From the NCBI GenBank assembly GCA_028877205.1, contig JAPPHY010000021.1:1-35202 (forward strand): a stretch of DNA of 35,202 nucleotides, in the 5' to 3' direction. Below the pieces are notes generated by a model, which did no database searches, was not told the origin of the DNA, and was given only the letters and a program-made list of their open reading frames with translations. Both the position numbers and the translations under genes were made by a program. This DNA comes from Chloroflexota bacterium (GTDB lineage: Bacteria > Chloroflexota > Dehalococcoidia > Lucifugimonadales > UBA2985). This document shows positions 1 to 7,215 of this stretch, one piece after another. Every line of letters starts with the position of its first letter. Position 1 is the first letter of the stretch.

Positions 1-501
1 CACGATGGCCGGCCGGTTCACGAGCGCGCGTGCGATGGTAACCCGCTGGCGCTGGCCGCCGGAGAGCTCGCCAGGCAGGTGAGAGGCGCGGTCGGTGAGC
101 CCAACACTGTCGATGATCTCCATGGCGCGGGAGCGCGCTTCGGCCGAACCGACGCCCGACAGGAGCAGCGGCATCTCCACGTTTTCGACTGCGGAGAGGA
201 CGGGCAGGAGGTTGTAAAGCTGGAACACGAATCCCATGCGGCGGGCGCGGTAGTCGCTGCGCTCGTCGTCAGGGAGGTTGTGCAGCTCCACGCCGTCGAT
301 GAGGACGCGGCCGGCGTCGATCTCGTCCAGGCCTGAGAGGCAGTTCAGGAGGGTAGTCTTGCCGCAGCCGGACGGGCCCATGATGGCGACGATCTCGCCT
401 CGGCTGACACTGAGGTCAACGCCTCGCAGCGCGTTCACGGTCAGGCTGCCGGTGCTGTAGGTCTTGTGGATGTCCCGCGCATTGACTATGAGGTCTTCCA
501 T
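1..501 (-). CDS. ABC transporter ATP-binding protein (LolD/MacB/FtsE type), partial
   Basis: ATPase subunit of an ABC transporter; it would sit on the cytoplasmic face of the membrane and drive a permease by ATP hydrolysis. The first 167 residues are visible and the gene runs off the left edge. The Walker A motif GPSGCGKTT is near residues 43-51, the Q-loop follows in [11 protein letters not shown], and the ABC signature LSGGQRQR lies near the cut. Walker B and the H-loop fall outside the window. The phrase around the Q-loop ([20 protein letters not shown]) is typical of the lipoprotein-release and macrolide-export ATPases of the MacB/LolD family. A FtsX-like permease is therefore expected further left, but it is not visible. 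The ATG at 499-501 gives a standard N-terminus just before the first beta strand. A 169-bp gap separates it from the SDR gene upstream on the same strand. Confidence 0.9.
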   Translation of the reverse strand, partial: MEDLIVNARDIHKTYSTGSLTVNALRGVDLSVSRGEIVAIMGPSGCGKTTLLNCLSGLDEIDAGRVLIDGVELHNLPDDERSDYRARRMGFVFQLYNLLPVLSAVENVEMPLLLSGVGSAEARSRAMEIIDSVGLTDRASHLPGELSGGQRQRVTIARALVNRPAIV

Positions 502-670
502 CGGCTCTCCCGTGTCTCGGAGTTTCTGAGTGCAATCAATATGGTAGGGGAGAGCGCAACGGATTTCAATGGCACGACGGGCGCGTTCTGTGAAATCCCC
601 GGTGTGTTCGAACAGCCTGCCTTGAAGCAGCTCACCCGTTTGCGGTAGAGGACCGCGGCGCGAAACCGCG

Positions 671-1471
671 CTAGTAGTGTATGGCGCGGGGCGCGCCGCC
701 GCCCGCGGCGATAGCGTCGCCGTTGACCGCCGCGCACCGCGGCGACGCAAGCATGGCCACCACGTAGGCGATGTCCCGCGCATCGATGATCCGACGCACG
801 CTGTTGGCGTCGGCCATGCGGCGCTCAGCCTCCTCCGGTGTGACGCCGAGGCGGCGTACCTGATCCGCGAGCGTGGTCGCGGTTCGTTCCGTGCGGGTCT
901 GTCCGGGATGCACAACGGTGACGTTGACGCCGTGCGGCCCAAGCTCGTCCGCAAGGTTCTTGGTCATGGCGGATATGGCTACGTTCCTCATGCTCCCGAT
1001 GGTGTTGCCCGTCTGCCGAGCGGCGAGCCCGCTGATGTTGATGATGCGCCCCCATCCCTGTCGCACCATGTGGGGCGCAGCCTCGCGGGCGCAACGCAGA
1101 TAGCCGAGCACCTTCACGTTCATGTCCGGCCAGAAGTGGTCCGACACTATGTCCGATAGCGGAACGGGAGGCGCGGCCCCTCCGGGCTGCGCGGCGCAGT
1201 TGACCAGGATGTCAAGCCTGCCGAGAGCTTCAACGGCCGATTGCACCATCGCCTTCACGGAGTCGTCGTTGGAGGTGTCCGCGGGGATGGGAATGATACG
1301 GCGGCCGGAGGCCTCGGCCAGCTCGCGCGCCGCCGCTTCCAGCGGCTCCGGCCTGCGGGCCGCGATGGCCACGTCCACGCCCTCCATCGCAAGCTCCCTC
1401 GCCACCGCCTTGCCTATGCCGCTGCTGCCTCCGGTGACAATCGCCGTCCTGCCTTGAAGCTCCAGGTCCAT
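671..1471 (-). CDS. SDR-family protein lacking the YxxxK catalytic pair
   Basis: Rossmann-fold short-chain dehydrogenase/reductase family protein of 266 residues, a normal length. The dinucleotide-binding motif TGGSSGIG (14-21) is intact and NCAA (91-94) replaces NNAG. A Ser is present in the INISG stretch (147). No tyrosine occurs between about residues 125 and 235: the helix that normally carries YxxxK reads [13 protein letters not shown], with Gly and Asn at the expected Tyr and Lys positions. The C-terminal half ([11 protein letters not shown]) is otherwise typical of the fold. It probably still binds NAD(P)(H), but whether it is an oxidoreductase is open. A strong ribosome-binding site (aaggagg) lies 5 nt before the ATG, and an extended -10 element is at 1518-1526. 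The substrate is unknown. The SDR assignment is certain; the loss of catalytic residues is read directly from the translation. Confidence 0.88.
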   Translation of the reverse strand: MDLELQGRTAIVTGGSSGIGKAVARELAMEGVDVAIAARRPEPLEAAARELAEASGRRIIPIPADTSNDDSVKAMVQSAVEALGRLDILVNCAAQPGGAAPPVPLSDIVSDHFWPDMNVKVLGYLRCAREAAPHMVRQGWGRIINISGLAARQTGNTIGSMRNVAISAMTKNLADELGPHGVNVTVVHPGQTRTERTATTLADQVRRLGVTPEEAERRMADANSVRRIIDARDIAYVVAMLASPRCAAVNGDAIAAGGGAPRAIHY

Positions 1472-1517
1472 GCGTCCTCCTTGAAGGGTCGTTGAGAGTG
1501 AGTGGTGTGCTGCGGTG

Positions 1518-1526
1518 AGTATAGCA
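1518..1526 (-). promoter_or_regulatory. Extended -10 element TGCTATACT of the SDR gene
   Basis: On the minus strand the sequence reads TG-C-TATACT, 46 nt upstream of the SDR start at 1471. It matches the TGnTAnnnT extended -10 form that recurs before other genes here. No clear -35 was required for the call. Confidence 0.55.
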
Positions 1527-1558
1527 GACGTGCGGGGTTAGGCTGGGGGGCTAGGTTC

Positions 1559-1587
1559 TTGCAGGCCTTGTAGTGAACTTCTATAAT
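1559..1587 (+). promoter_or_regulatory. Sigma70-type promoter of the small ORF / DUF262 operon
   Basis: A TTGCAG box (1559-1564), a 17-nt spacer and a perfect TATAAT (1582-1587). The ATG of the 49-codon ORF lies only 10 nt after the -10, so the transcript may begin at or just before that codon. Confidence 0.6.
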
Positions 1588-1597
1588 CCCGCAAAGA

Positions 1598-1747
1598 ATG
1601 CGAAAGGCAAATGGTAGGTGCCAAGTGCGTGTTTTTGTGCCTAATGAGGCGGACGTTTCATTTGCCAGCAACTCGTCGTGGCCGCTCATGAAGGGTAGAA
1701 ATCAATGGGCACTAGAGCTGATTGAAAAAGCTGAGGTACTCCAGTGA
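1598..1747 (+). CDS. 49-residue hypothetical protein coupled to the DUF262 gene
   Basis: Unrecognised small protein of 49 residues, starting MRKANGRCQVRVF and ending ELIEKAEVLQ. Its stop TGA (1745-1747) overlaps the GTG start of the DUF262/HNH gene (1744-1746) as GTGA, the classic arrangement for translational coupling. A perfect TATAAT ends 10 nt before its ATG and no Shine-Dalgarno sequence is visible, so translation may be leaderless. Its base composition is low in G+C like the DUF262 gene and unlike the flanking genes, so the two probably arrived together. The sequence is mixed charged and hydrophobic, with no signal peptide or membrane segment and one Cys. It could be a regulator, an antitoxin-like partner, or simply a leader peptide setting translation of the nuclease. 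Reality as a gene is inferred from position, since no homolog is recognised. Confidence 0.5.
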   Translation: MRKANGRCQVRVFVPNEADVSFASNSSWPLMKGRNQWALELIEKAEVLQ

Positions 1748-3696
1748 AGATTAGTACGGTACTTGACCAGATCGACCTAGGCGCTATGGCATTGCCTGTA
1801 TTCCAGAGAGGATTCGTCTGGAATAGAAGTCAGGTGAGAGGGCTAATGCAATCTCTATATCGGAGGCATCCGGTTGGAACGCTGCTGACGTGGAAAACTC
1901 AGACGGAAAACGTCGCGGTCCGAGGGAGTGGGCAACTTCAGGCGGGGTATGTAAGCCTGCTTTTGGACGGTCAGCAAAGGATTACTTCTCTCTACGGCAT
2001 AGTGCGCGGCAAGAACCCTCCTTTCTTCGAGGGCGACAGTAGTGTCTTCAGAGGCTTGTACTTCAACGTCTTGACCGAGACGTTTAGCTTCTACGCGCCA
2101 ATAGCGATGCAGAACGATCCAGCTTGGATAAGCGTGACGGAACTTATGCGCGAAGATATAAAGCCATTTGTCGACAGAATCAAGGATGATCCAGTACTCG
2201 CACCAGAGCTCGCTAGCATCGTAGGCAGACTAACCTCCATCACTGGCATACGCGACATGGAGCTGCATACTGAAGAACTTTCGGGTGAATATCTAGATGA
2301 AGACATCGTGGTGGAAATCTTCAACAGGGTGAATAGCAGCGGAACAAACTTGTCCAAGGGAGACTTGGCCTTGGCAAAACTGTGCGCAAAGTGGCCTGAA
2401 GCGCGGAAGCAAATGAACATGAGGCTCAGCAAGTGGAAGAACGCGGGCTTCAGTTTCAAGCTTGACTGGCTGCTTAGGTGTGTAACCACCCTGATCACTG
2501 GTGAAGCCCAGTTCACCGCACTGGCAAACGTCAAGGTGGTCCAATTCAGAGAAGGCTTGATCAAGACCGAGAAACACGTAGACTATTTGCTTAATCTGAT
2601 AGCCTCACGCTTAGGACTTGACCATGGCCGTGTCTTGGGGAGTCCCGGTTCCTTTCCCCTCATGGTTCGTTACCTAGAACAGCGGGGCGGCAAACTGGCA
2701 GACCAAATGGAGAGCGACCGGCTACTCTATTGGTATATCCACACATTGCTGTGGGGCAGATACTCCAGTTCCACAGAGAGTGTGTTGGGTCAAGATTTGG
2801 CCGCGATCAAGGATGCAGACGATGATCTAGGCCGGCTGATTGAAGGTTTGCGCAGGGATAGAGGTGACCTGAAGCTGACTGCCAGCGACTTTCAGGGTTG
2901 GCGAGTCGACACGAGATTTTACCCCATGTTGTACATGCTTACGAGGGTCCAACATTCTAGGGATTGGTGTAGTGGAATTGAGTTGTCACACCTCACCCTG
3001 GGTAGGTCCAGTAGCTTGCAGTTGCATCACATATTTCCAAAGTCACGGCTCTATGACAACGGATACAGCCTCAGGGAGGTGAATGCCCTAGCAAACTTCA
3101 CCTTTCTTACTCAGAGTTGCAACTTAGAGGTCTCGAACAGGTATCCCTCTGAGTACCTACCCAAGTACAGGGACTCGCAGAGCGGAGCCGTCGAATCACA
3201 CTGGATTCCAATGGACGAAGACCTATGGCAGATAGGCCGCTACCGGGACTTCCTGGCAAAGAGACGGGAGCTCTTGGCCGCGGCCGCAAATGGTTTTCTT
3301 GACGCGCTGAGGGAGGGATCGGTGCCACCGTCGGACGCTATCAGTACTTCCCTTGAGGACTCAGAAGAAGTGAGCCCAACAATGGCAAGTCTAGACGAGG
3401 ATGAGATTCTACTCGATGCCAATATCTGGGTCACGGAGCAGGGTCTGCCAGAGGGGGAAATGCCATTCGAGTTAGTCGATGAAGCAACAGGCGAGCTTCT
3501 GGCAATCTTGGATCTAGCTTGGCCCCATGGTCTCCAAGAGGGGTTGAGCAAGCCGGTTGCTCTCCTCATCGACGAAGACGCCGAGGTCGAAGCAGTTGCA
3601 AGTCAACACGGCTTCAGCTGCTACACGGATGCTGAATCGCTCAAAGGCTACGTTGCCACTCAGATTCTAGCCAGCGAGGAACCCGCAGTCGTTTAG
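1744..3696 (+). CDS. DUF262 / DUF1524-HNH protein (GmrSD-like, putative defence nuclease)
   Basis: Single-chain protein of 650 residues. The N-terminal DUF262 domain shows ALPVFQRGFVW (16-26), the DGQQR motif (75-79) and FNRVNSSGTNLS (193-204). A helical middle follows. A DUF1524-type HNH nuclease region has QLHHIFPKS (426-434) and downstream NALANFTFLT with conserved Asn residues. This order is that of fused GmrS/GmrD type IV restriction enzymes; DUF262 domains are ParB/Srx-fold NTP-using modules and the HNH domain cuts DNA. The last ~90 residues (560-650) are an acidic extra domain containing LDLAWPHGLQEGLSKPVALL, which I do not recognise with certainty. The GTG start is supported by the usual DUF262 N-terminus (KISTVLDQI) and by overlap with the preceding stop. 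Codon use is clearly more AT-rich than in neighbouring genes, which suggests horizontal acquisition. A role against modified phage DNA is inference from the family. Confidence 0.85.
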   Translation: MKISTVLDQIDLGAMALPVFQRGFVWNRSQVRGLMQSLYRRHPVGTLLTWKTQTENVAVRGSGQLQAGYVSLLLDGQQRITSLYGIVRGKNPPFFEGDSSVFRGLYFNVLTETFSFYAPIAMQNDPAWISVTELMREDIKPFVDRIKDDPVLAPELASIVGRLTSITGIRDMELHTEELSGEYLDEDIVVEIFNRVNSSGTNLSKGDLALAKLCAKWPEARKQMNMRLSKWKNAGFSFKLDWLLRCVTTLITGEAQFTALANVKVVQFREGLIKTEKHVDYLLNLIASRLGLDHGRVLGSPGSFPLMVRYLEQRGGKLADQMESDRLLYWYIHTLLWGRYSSSTESVLGQDLAAIKDADDDLGRLIEGLRRDRGDLKLTASDFQGWRVDTRFYPMLYMLTRVQHSRDWCSGIELSHLTLGRSSSLQLHHIFPKSRLYDNGYSLREVNALANFTFLTQSCNLEVSNRYPSEYLPKYRDSQSGAVESHWIPMDEDLWQIGRYRDFLAKRRELLAAAANGFLDALREGSVPPSDAISTSLEDSEEVSPTMASLDEDEILLDANIWVTEQGLPEGEMPFELVDEATGELLAILDLAWPHGLQEGLSKPVALLIDEDAEVEAVASQHGFSCYTDAESLKGYVATQILASEEPAVV

Positions 3697-3815
3697 GGCC
3701 CCACTACATGAGTCCCAGACGCGCGGACTGCCAGCAGAACTTCGACCTCCGTAGTGTTCGACTCAGTGCGAGCTATGGCCAGTCGCCGAACTCAAAACGA
3801 GAGATTCAGATTCCC

Positions 3816-3844
3816 TTGACCCCTGCGTAGGGCTATGCTACCAT
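3816..3844 (+). promoter_or_regulatory. Promoter of the ferredoxin gene
   Basis: TTGACC (3816-3821), a 17-nt spacer and TACCAT (3839-3844) preceded by TGC, which gives an extended -10 TGCTACCAT. The predicted leader to the ATG at 3934 is about 83 nt. Confidence 0.65.
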
Positions 3845-3933
3845 CGCTCCGATGCTGCCAATAGTCGAAGATAGCGACGGCAGCAGAGAGTGATCAGGAG
3901 CAACGAAACCCTGACTAAGGAGGTGTCCAACCG

Positions 3934-4227
3934 ATGACCTACATCATTGCCGAGCCATGCGTGGACGTGAAGGACGGAGCCTGTGTGGACGTCTGCCCGG
4001 TGGACTGCATCTACGGGATGGACAACGAAAATGACCGCATGCTGTACATCCATCCGGATGAGTGCATCGACTGCGCCGCGTGCGAGCCGGTATGCCCGGT
4101 GAACGCCATCTTCGTCGAGGAGGACACGCCGGAGGAGTGGAAGGCGTGGATCCCCATCAACTACGACTTCTTCAAGGACGAAGACGCGACCCGCGCGCAG
4201 GTTGACGAGCTCAAGCCCCGCGGCTAG
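3934..4227 (+). CDS. fdxA: 7Fe ferredoxin ([3Fe-4S][4Fe-4S]), FdxA-like
   Basis: Small cytoplasmic electron carrier of 97 residues. Cys9, Cys17 and Cys54 fit the [3Fe-4S] cluster ligands. Cys21, Cys44, Cys47 and Cys50 fit the [4Fe-4S] cluster, as in Azotobacter FdI and actinobacterial or Thermus FdxA; Cys25 is extra. The second cluster motif reads [13 protein letters not shown]. The C-terminal tail ([15 protein letters not shown]) is typical of this ferredoxin group. A perfect aaggagg ribosome-binding site lies 9 nt before the ATG. The gene has its own promoter and a strong terminator hairpin downstream, so it is probably monocistronic. The redox partner cannot be named from context. Confidence 0.95.
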   Translation: MTYIIAEPCVDVKDGACVDVCPVDCIYGMDNENDRMLYIHPDECIDCAACEPVCPVNAIFVEEDTPEEWKAWIPINYDFFKDEDATRAQVDELKPRG

Positions 4228-4293
4228 ACCCTCCGTCTCACACCATACAGCGCGACCGCCTTGGCGGTTCCGCCACAGCTAATCGGAGACAAG

Positions 4294-4326
4294 AACAGGG
4301 AGCCTTCTGTAGGAAGGTTCCCTGTT
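4294..4326 (+). terminator. Strong hairpin between ferredoxin and the lipoprotein pair
   Basis: A 14-bp stem (4294-4307 with 4313-4326, one G-T pair) around a 5-nt loop, followed by a short T-containing stretch. It lies between convergent genes, 66 bp after the ferredoxin stop and 48 bp from the 3' end of the minus-strand gene, so it may terminate from both sides. The T tract is weak. Confidence 0.65.
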
Positions 4327-4374
4327 TGCGTTTACACGGGTCACTCTTCGATGCCGGCAATGCGGCCCCGCAGT

Positions 4375-5310
4375 CTACAGCACCTGGCGCAGGCCGGCCA
4401 CCAGCTCATCGAATGAGGCATAGCCCTCGTACTTGGAGGCGATGCGCCCATCCCGGTCCAGGATGAACACGAAGGACTCGTTGAGGTAGTCCTCGATCAT
4501 GCTGAGACCCCAGGTATCGACGAGGGGGGAGTAGCTAGCGGTCGTCAGGTCTCCCTGAATCTCGTGGGGGTTGTCGTACACCTCCACGTGCACAAAGCTG
4601 ACGCTGTCCCTGTATTCGTCCTTCAGCTCGCTCACCGTCTCAACCTGTGGCCCGCAGGTGGGGCTGGTGCACAGCGCTGGGCTGGCGAACACCACGACGG
4701 AGGGCATCCCGTCGCCGACAAGTTGCGGGATGGTGGCCTGGTACAGGTCCGGGTCCGGCGTTGACCAGCTTGTGATCTCGTCAAGGCTGGACACGACCGC
4801 GGCGGTCTTGTTCACCTCCATGGGAGGCGACGTACCGACGGCGGGCGTGAAGCTGGAATCCTTCACGTGGAGTGGAATCCTCGCGGCGCTGATCTCGCCG
4901 TCCGCGCCCTCCGCCTCCACGAAGAGCTCCCACTCGCCCGCACGGTCGAACTCCAGCTGCGTCACGTAGTTGCCCCTGGTGCCGAACGGCCACTGGTAGA
5001 ACGCGGCGGTCGCGGTCTCCGACGGGCTCGCGTCCTCCACGAACGTGGAAGTCAAGGACACCTGAGGCACATTGACGAGCGCCCGAGGGCTGAGGAGCAG
5101 GAACGCCACCCGGTTGGAGCCGACGCTCAGGTCGGTGGTTGCCAGTATGCCAGTCAGGTCGGTGTCGTCCGGTGTAGGCGTGGGCGTTGGGGTCGCGGTC
5201 GGCTCCGGGGTCGGCGTGGGCGAGCTGCAAGCCGCCCCGGCGATAACGATCATCGCCAGGGCGGCCGCCGCCATGACAATTGGCCGGACGCTGCGCGATA
5301 GTGTGGTCAC
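4375..5310 (-). CDS. Thioredoxin-fold lipoprotein with CX4C site
   Basis: Exported lipoprotein of 311 residues. A hydrophobic signal segment (12-27) ends at a lipobox Cys28, followed by a Thr/Pro linker (31-47), a beta-rich domain (about 55-150) and a C-terminal thioredoxin-like domain (about 165-311). The redox-site region reads FASPALCTSPTCGPQVE, with Cys214 and Cys219 separated by four residues rather than the usual two. The end (FVFILDRDGRIASKYEGY) matches the beta-strand after the cis-Pro region in TlpA/redoxin proteins. It probably acts outside the membrane in thiol or metal redox chemistry. The GTG start (5308-5310) has a ggagag site 7 nt upstream. It follows the next redoxin gene by 17 bp, so the two form an operon. 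The specific substrate is unknown. Confidence 0.82.
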   Translation of the reverse strand: MTTLSRSVRPIVMAAAALAMIVIAGAACSSPTPTPEPTATPTPTPTPDDTDLTGILATTDLSVGSNRVAFLLLSPRALVNVPQVSLTSTFVEDASPSETATAAFYQWPFGTRGNYVTQLEFDRAGEWELFVEAEGADGEISAARIPLHVKDSSFTPAVGTSPPMEVNKTAAVVSSLDEITSWSTPDPDLYQATIPQLVGDGMPSVVVFASPALCTSPTCGPQVETVSELKDEYRDSVSFVHVEVYDNPHEIQGDLTTASYSPLVDTWGLSMIEDYLNESFVFILDRDGRIASKYEGYASFDELVAGLRQVL

Positions 5311-5327
5311 TGTTGGGCTCTCCGCTC

Positions 5328-6671
5328 CTACGGCCCTTCCACGTATGAGCCGAAGGTGAATGCGAAAACGCTGAAATCTTCCGAGTTGGAGCTGAGCTTC
5401 AGCTCCAGGCCATTGTACTCCGGCAGCTCCACCACGCGGTACATCCGCGGCTCGTCTACCAGGAAGTAGCTCATACCGTTCTCGTCGTGCATGATGTCGG
5501 CACCGCCGTAGCCCTCCGGAATCGGCTGGTCGTCGAGCGTTGCCACGACCTTGAACGGCTCGCCGTCCTCGAAGTTTATCACCACGTTCACCGTGGTGCC
5601 GTTGAACCGCAGGCCGATGTAGTCCTCCAGGTTCTCAGTGGTCCGGGCGTGGGTGACGTTCTCCAGCTCCTTGGTCCAGAGGCCGTGCAGGTAGAGCAGG
5701 TGGTTCCGGTGGTCGCCCGGGTCCTGGTACAGGAAAGGAGCTCCGACGTCCGCGCTGTAATACTCGATGTTGCCGACGTAGGGCGTAGTGCCGCGGTTGC
5801 GGTACTCTCCGGCGTACAGCTCTCGGGTCTGCCCGGTCTCGATGCCTCCCGTCGCCTTGGGGTCGCGGTCCGGCCTGACAACGCCGCCGACGGGTATGTT
5901 ATAGACCTTGGCGCCCGTCTCCACAAGAAGCTCACGAATCCTCTTTTCCGTCTCCGTGTAAGCTCCTTCGCCGATGTGCGAGTAGCGAACGATGCCATCC
6001 CTGTCGATGAGGTACTTGGCGGGCCATGCGCGATTGTTGTAGGCGCGCCAGGTCTGGAAGTCGTTGTCCTGGACTATCGGGTACTTCAGGCCGTAATCGA
6101 CGGCCGCCGCCTCCACGTTCTCCATGACCTTCTCGAACTCGAACTCCGGCGAATGGACGCCCACTATGACCAGGCCCAGGTCGGCGTACTTGTCGTGCCA
6201 CTCCTTCAGGAAGGGGAGGGTTCGGATGCAGTTGACGCAGGTGTATGTCCAGAAGTCGATGAGCACCACCTGGCCGCGCAGCTCATCCAGGTTGAACGGC
6301 TCCGTGTTGATCCAGCCGGTGATGCCGGCGAGCTGCGGCGCAGTGGGGCCGTCGGCGACGGCGCGAGGCTCTGGAGTGGGCGACGGCTGCGACGGGTCCT
6401 GCGTGGCCTCGGGCTCCGTCGCGGGCTCCTGGGCCGTGGCGTCGGGCACCTCGGAGGTGGGGGTGTCGGAGTCCGTCTGTTCAGTTGTCGGCGCCGGGTC
6501 GGTTGCCGCCTGCTGCTGTTGCTCGGCGGGTGTTGCGGTCGGCGCAGGTGTAGTCGCAGGATCGCCGCCACAGGCCGCCGCGAGCAGGACGACCGCGGCG
6601 AGCAGAGCGATTAGGGTTGCCGCCGACGCCGTGCGGCCGGTCCTTGCCCTGTATACGCTGGATGTTCTCAT
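5328..6671 (-). CDS. Thiol-disulfide oxidoreductase lipoprotein (DipZ C-terminal-like)
   Basis: Exported lipoprotein of 447 residues. The signal segment ends at Cys34 (LLAAAC) and is followed by a long Thr/Pro/Glu linker (about 38-105). A thioredoxin/AhpC-like domain contains FWTYTCVNCIRTLPFL with Cys145 and Cys148, and the cis-Pro segment RAWPAKYLID is near Pro217. The remaining ~170 residues form a beta-rich domain that includes NIEYYSADVG and VNVVINFEDGEPF. This layout resembles the extracellular part of mycobacterial DipZ, where a thioredoxin domain is joined to a carbohydrate-binding-like module; the CcdA membrane part is absent here. Probable role: disulfide exchange or reduction of extracytoplasmic proteins. 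First gene of a two-gene operon. A ribosome-binding site (aggggtg) precedes the ATG and an extended -10 is at 6736-6744. Confidence 0.87.
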   Translation of the reverse strand: MRTSSVYRARTGRTASAATLIALLAAVVLLAAACGGDPATTPAPTATPAEQQQQAATDPAPTTEQTDSDTPTSEVPDATAQEPATEPEATQDPSQPSPTPEPRAVADGPTAPQLAGITGWINTEPFNLDELRGQVVLIDFWTYTCVNCIRTLPFLKEWHDKYADLGLVIVGVHSPEFEFEKVMENVEAAAVDYGLKYPIVQDNDFQTWRAYNNRAWPAKYLIDRDGIVRYSHIGEGAYTETEKRIRELLVETGAKVYNIPVGGVVRPDRDPKATGGIETGQTRELYAGEYRNRGTTPYVGNIEYYSADVGAPFLYQDPGDHRNHLLYLHGLWTKELENVTHARTTENLEDYIGLRFNGTTVNVVINFEDGEPFKVVATLDDQPIPEGYGGADIMHDENGMSYFLVDEPRMYRVVELPEYNGLELKLSSNSEDFSVFAFTFGSYVEGP

Positions 6672-6735
6672 TCGGTCACCCCTGTGTGGTCTCGAGTTTC
6701 GGGACTATTCCCTCAACTGCCAGTCTAGCCCCGCA

Positions 6736-6744
6736 ATATTAGCA
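6736..6744 (-). promoter_or_regulatory. Extended -10 TGCTAATAT of the redoxin operon
   Basis: Minus-strand TG-C-TAATAT, 64 nt upstream of the start at 6671, within an AT-rich patch of an otherwise G+C-rich gap (6672-6876). I see no gene in the remainder of that gap. Confidence 0.55.
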
Positions 6745-6876
6745 TTTTCTTAACGATGTTAATCCGCTCTTACGCAGCCGATATACAGTGTCCATTACAG
6801 ACCATATGCCACGGCTCCGCCACGCTGCGGCGGGCCTTGCGGGGCCGGTAGGCTCGAAAGCAGCGCCACTGACAGT

Positions 6877-7215
6877 TCAGCCGCCTGAGATCGCACAGCC
6901 GGGCGTGAGCTCGTCCGGGAAGTCCCGACACCGCTGCGGCCTGCGGTCGTATATGCGGCATGCGTTGGTCGCGGGGTCGAGCATCGGGCATCGCCAGCCG
7001 GGGTGGTCGTCGAAGCGGACCCAGGCGCGGCCGTCGCTTGCCCACCGCACGACCGCGGTCACGCCGATTGCCGTGGCCTGCTCCCTGAACGGTTGCACCT
7101 CGTGCTCCTGGAGTGCGAGCACCAGGGGTCCCTGGCAGCACATGGCACGGCACTGCTCCATGCAGATGCGGCTGGCGGCCTCGGCGGTGAGGCCGGGAAT
7201 CAGGTGCGGCGCCAT
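6877..7215 (-). CDS. YkgJ-family cysteine-cluster protein
   Basis: Small cytoplasmic protein of 112 residues. Cys residues occur at 18, 22, 26, 27, 76, 86, 96 and 107. The pattern CMEQCRAMCCQGP followed by RCPMLD, ACRIYDRRPQRCRDFP is that of the YkgJ/UPF0153 putative zinc- or Fe-chelating family (PF03692). The ATG at 7213-7215 lies inside the end of the MFS gene (16-bp overlap) with an aggagg site 5 nt upstream, so translation is coupled to the transporter. A longer open frame continues far upstream through the MFS gene, but that part is out of frame with a recognisable protein and is a shadow. The biochemical role of the family is not established. Confidence 0.85.
   Translation of the reverse strand: MAPHLIPGLTAEAASRICMEQCRAMCCQGPLVLALQEHEVQPFREQATAIGVTAVVRWASDGRAWVRFDDHPGWRCPMLDPATNACRIYDRRPQRCRDFPDELTPGCAISGG

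Noticed and set aside
657-672. GCGCG hairpin at the end of the first SDR gene as a terminator
   Set aside because: Only 5 bp of stem, overlapping the stop codon, and no T tract.
4254-4267. ACCGCC/GGCGGT mini-hairpin after the ferredoxin gene
   Set aside because: Stem of 6 bp with a 2-nt centre; the much stronger hairpin at 4294-4326 explains termination better.
5487-6614. 375-codon open frame on the plus strand
   Set aside because: Antisense to the redoxin lipoprotein, low complexity and without a start signal.
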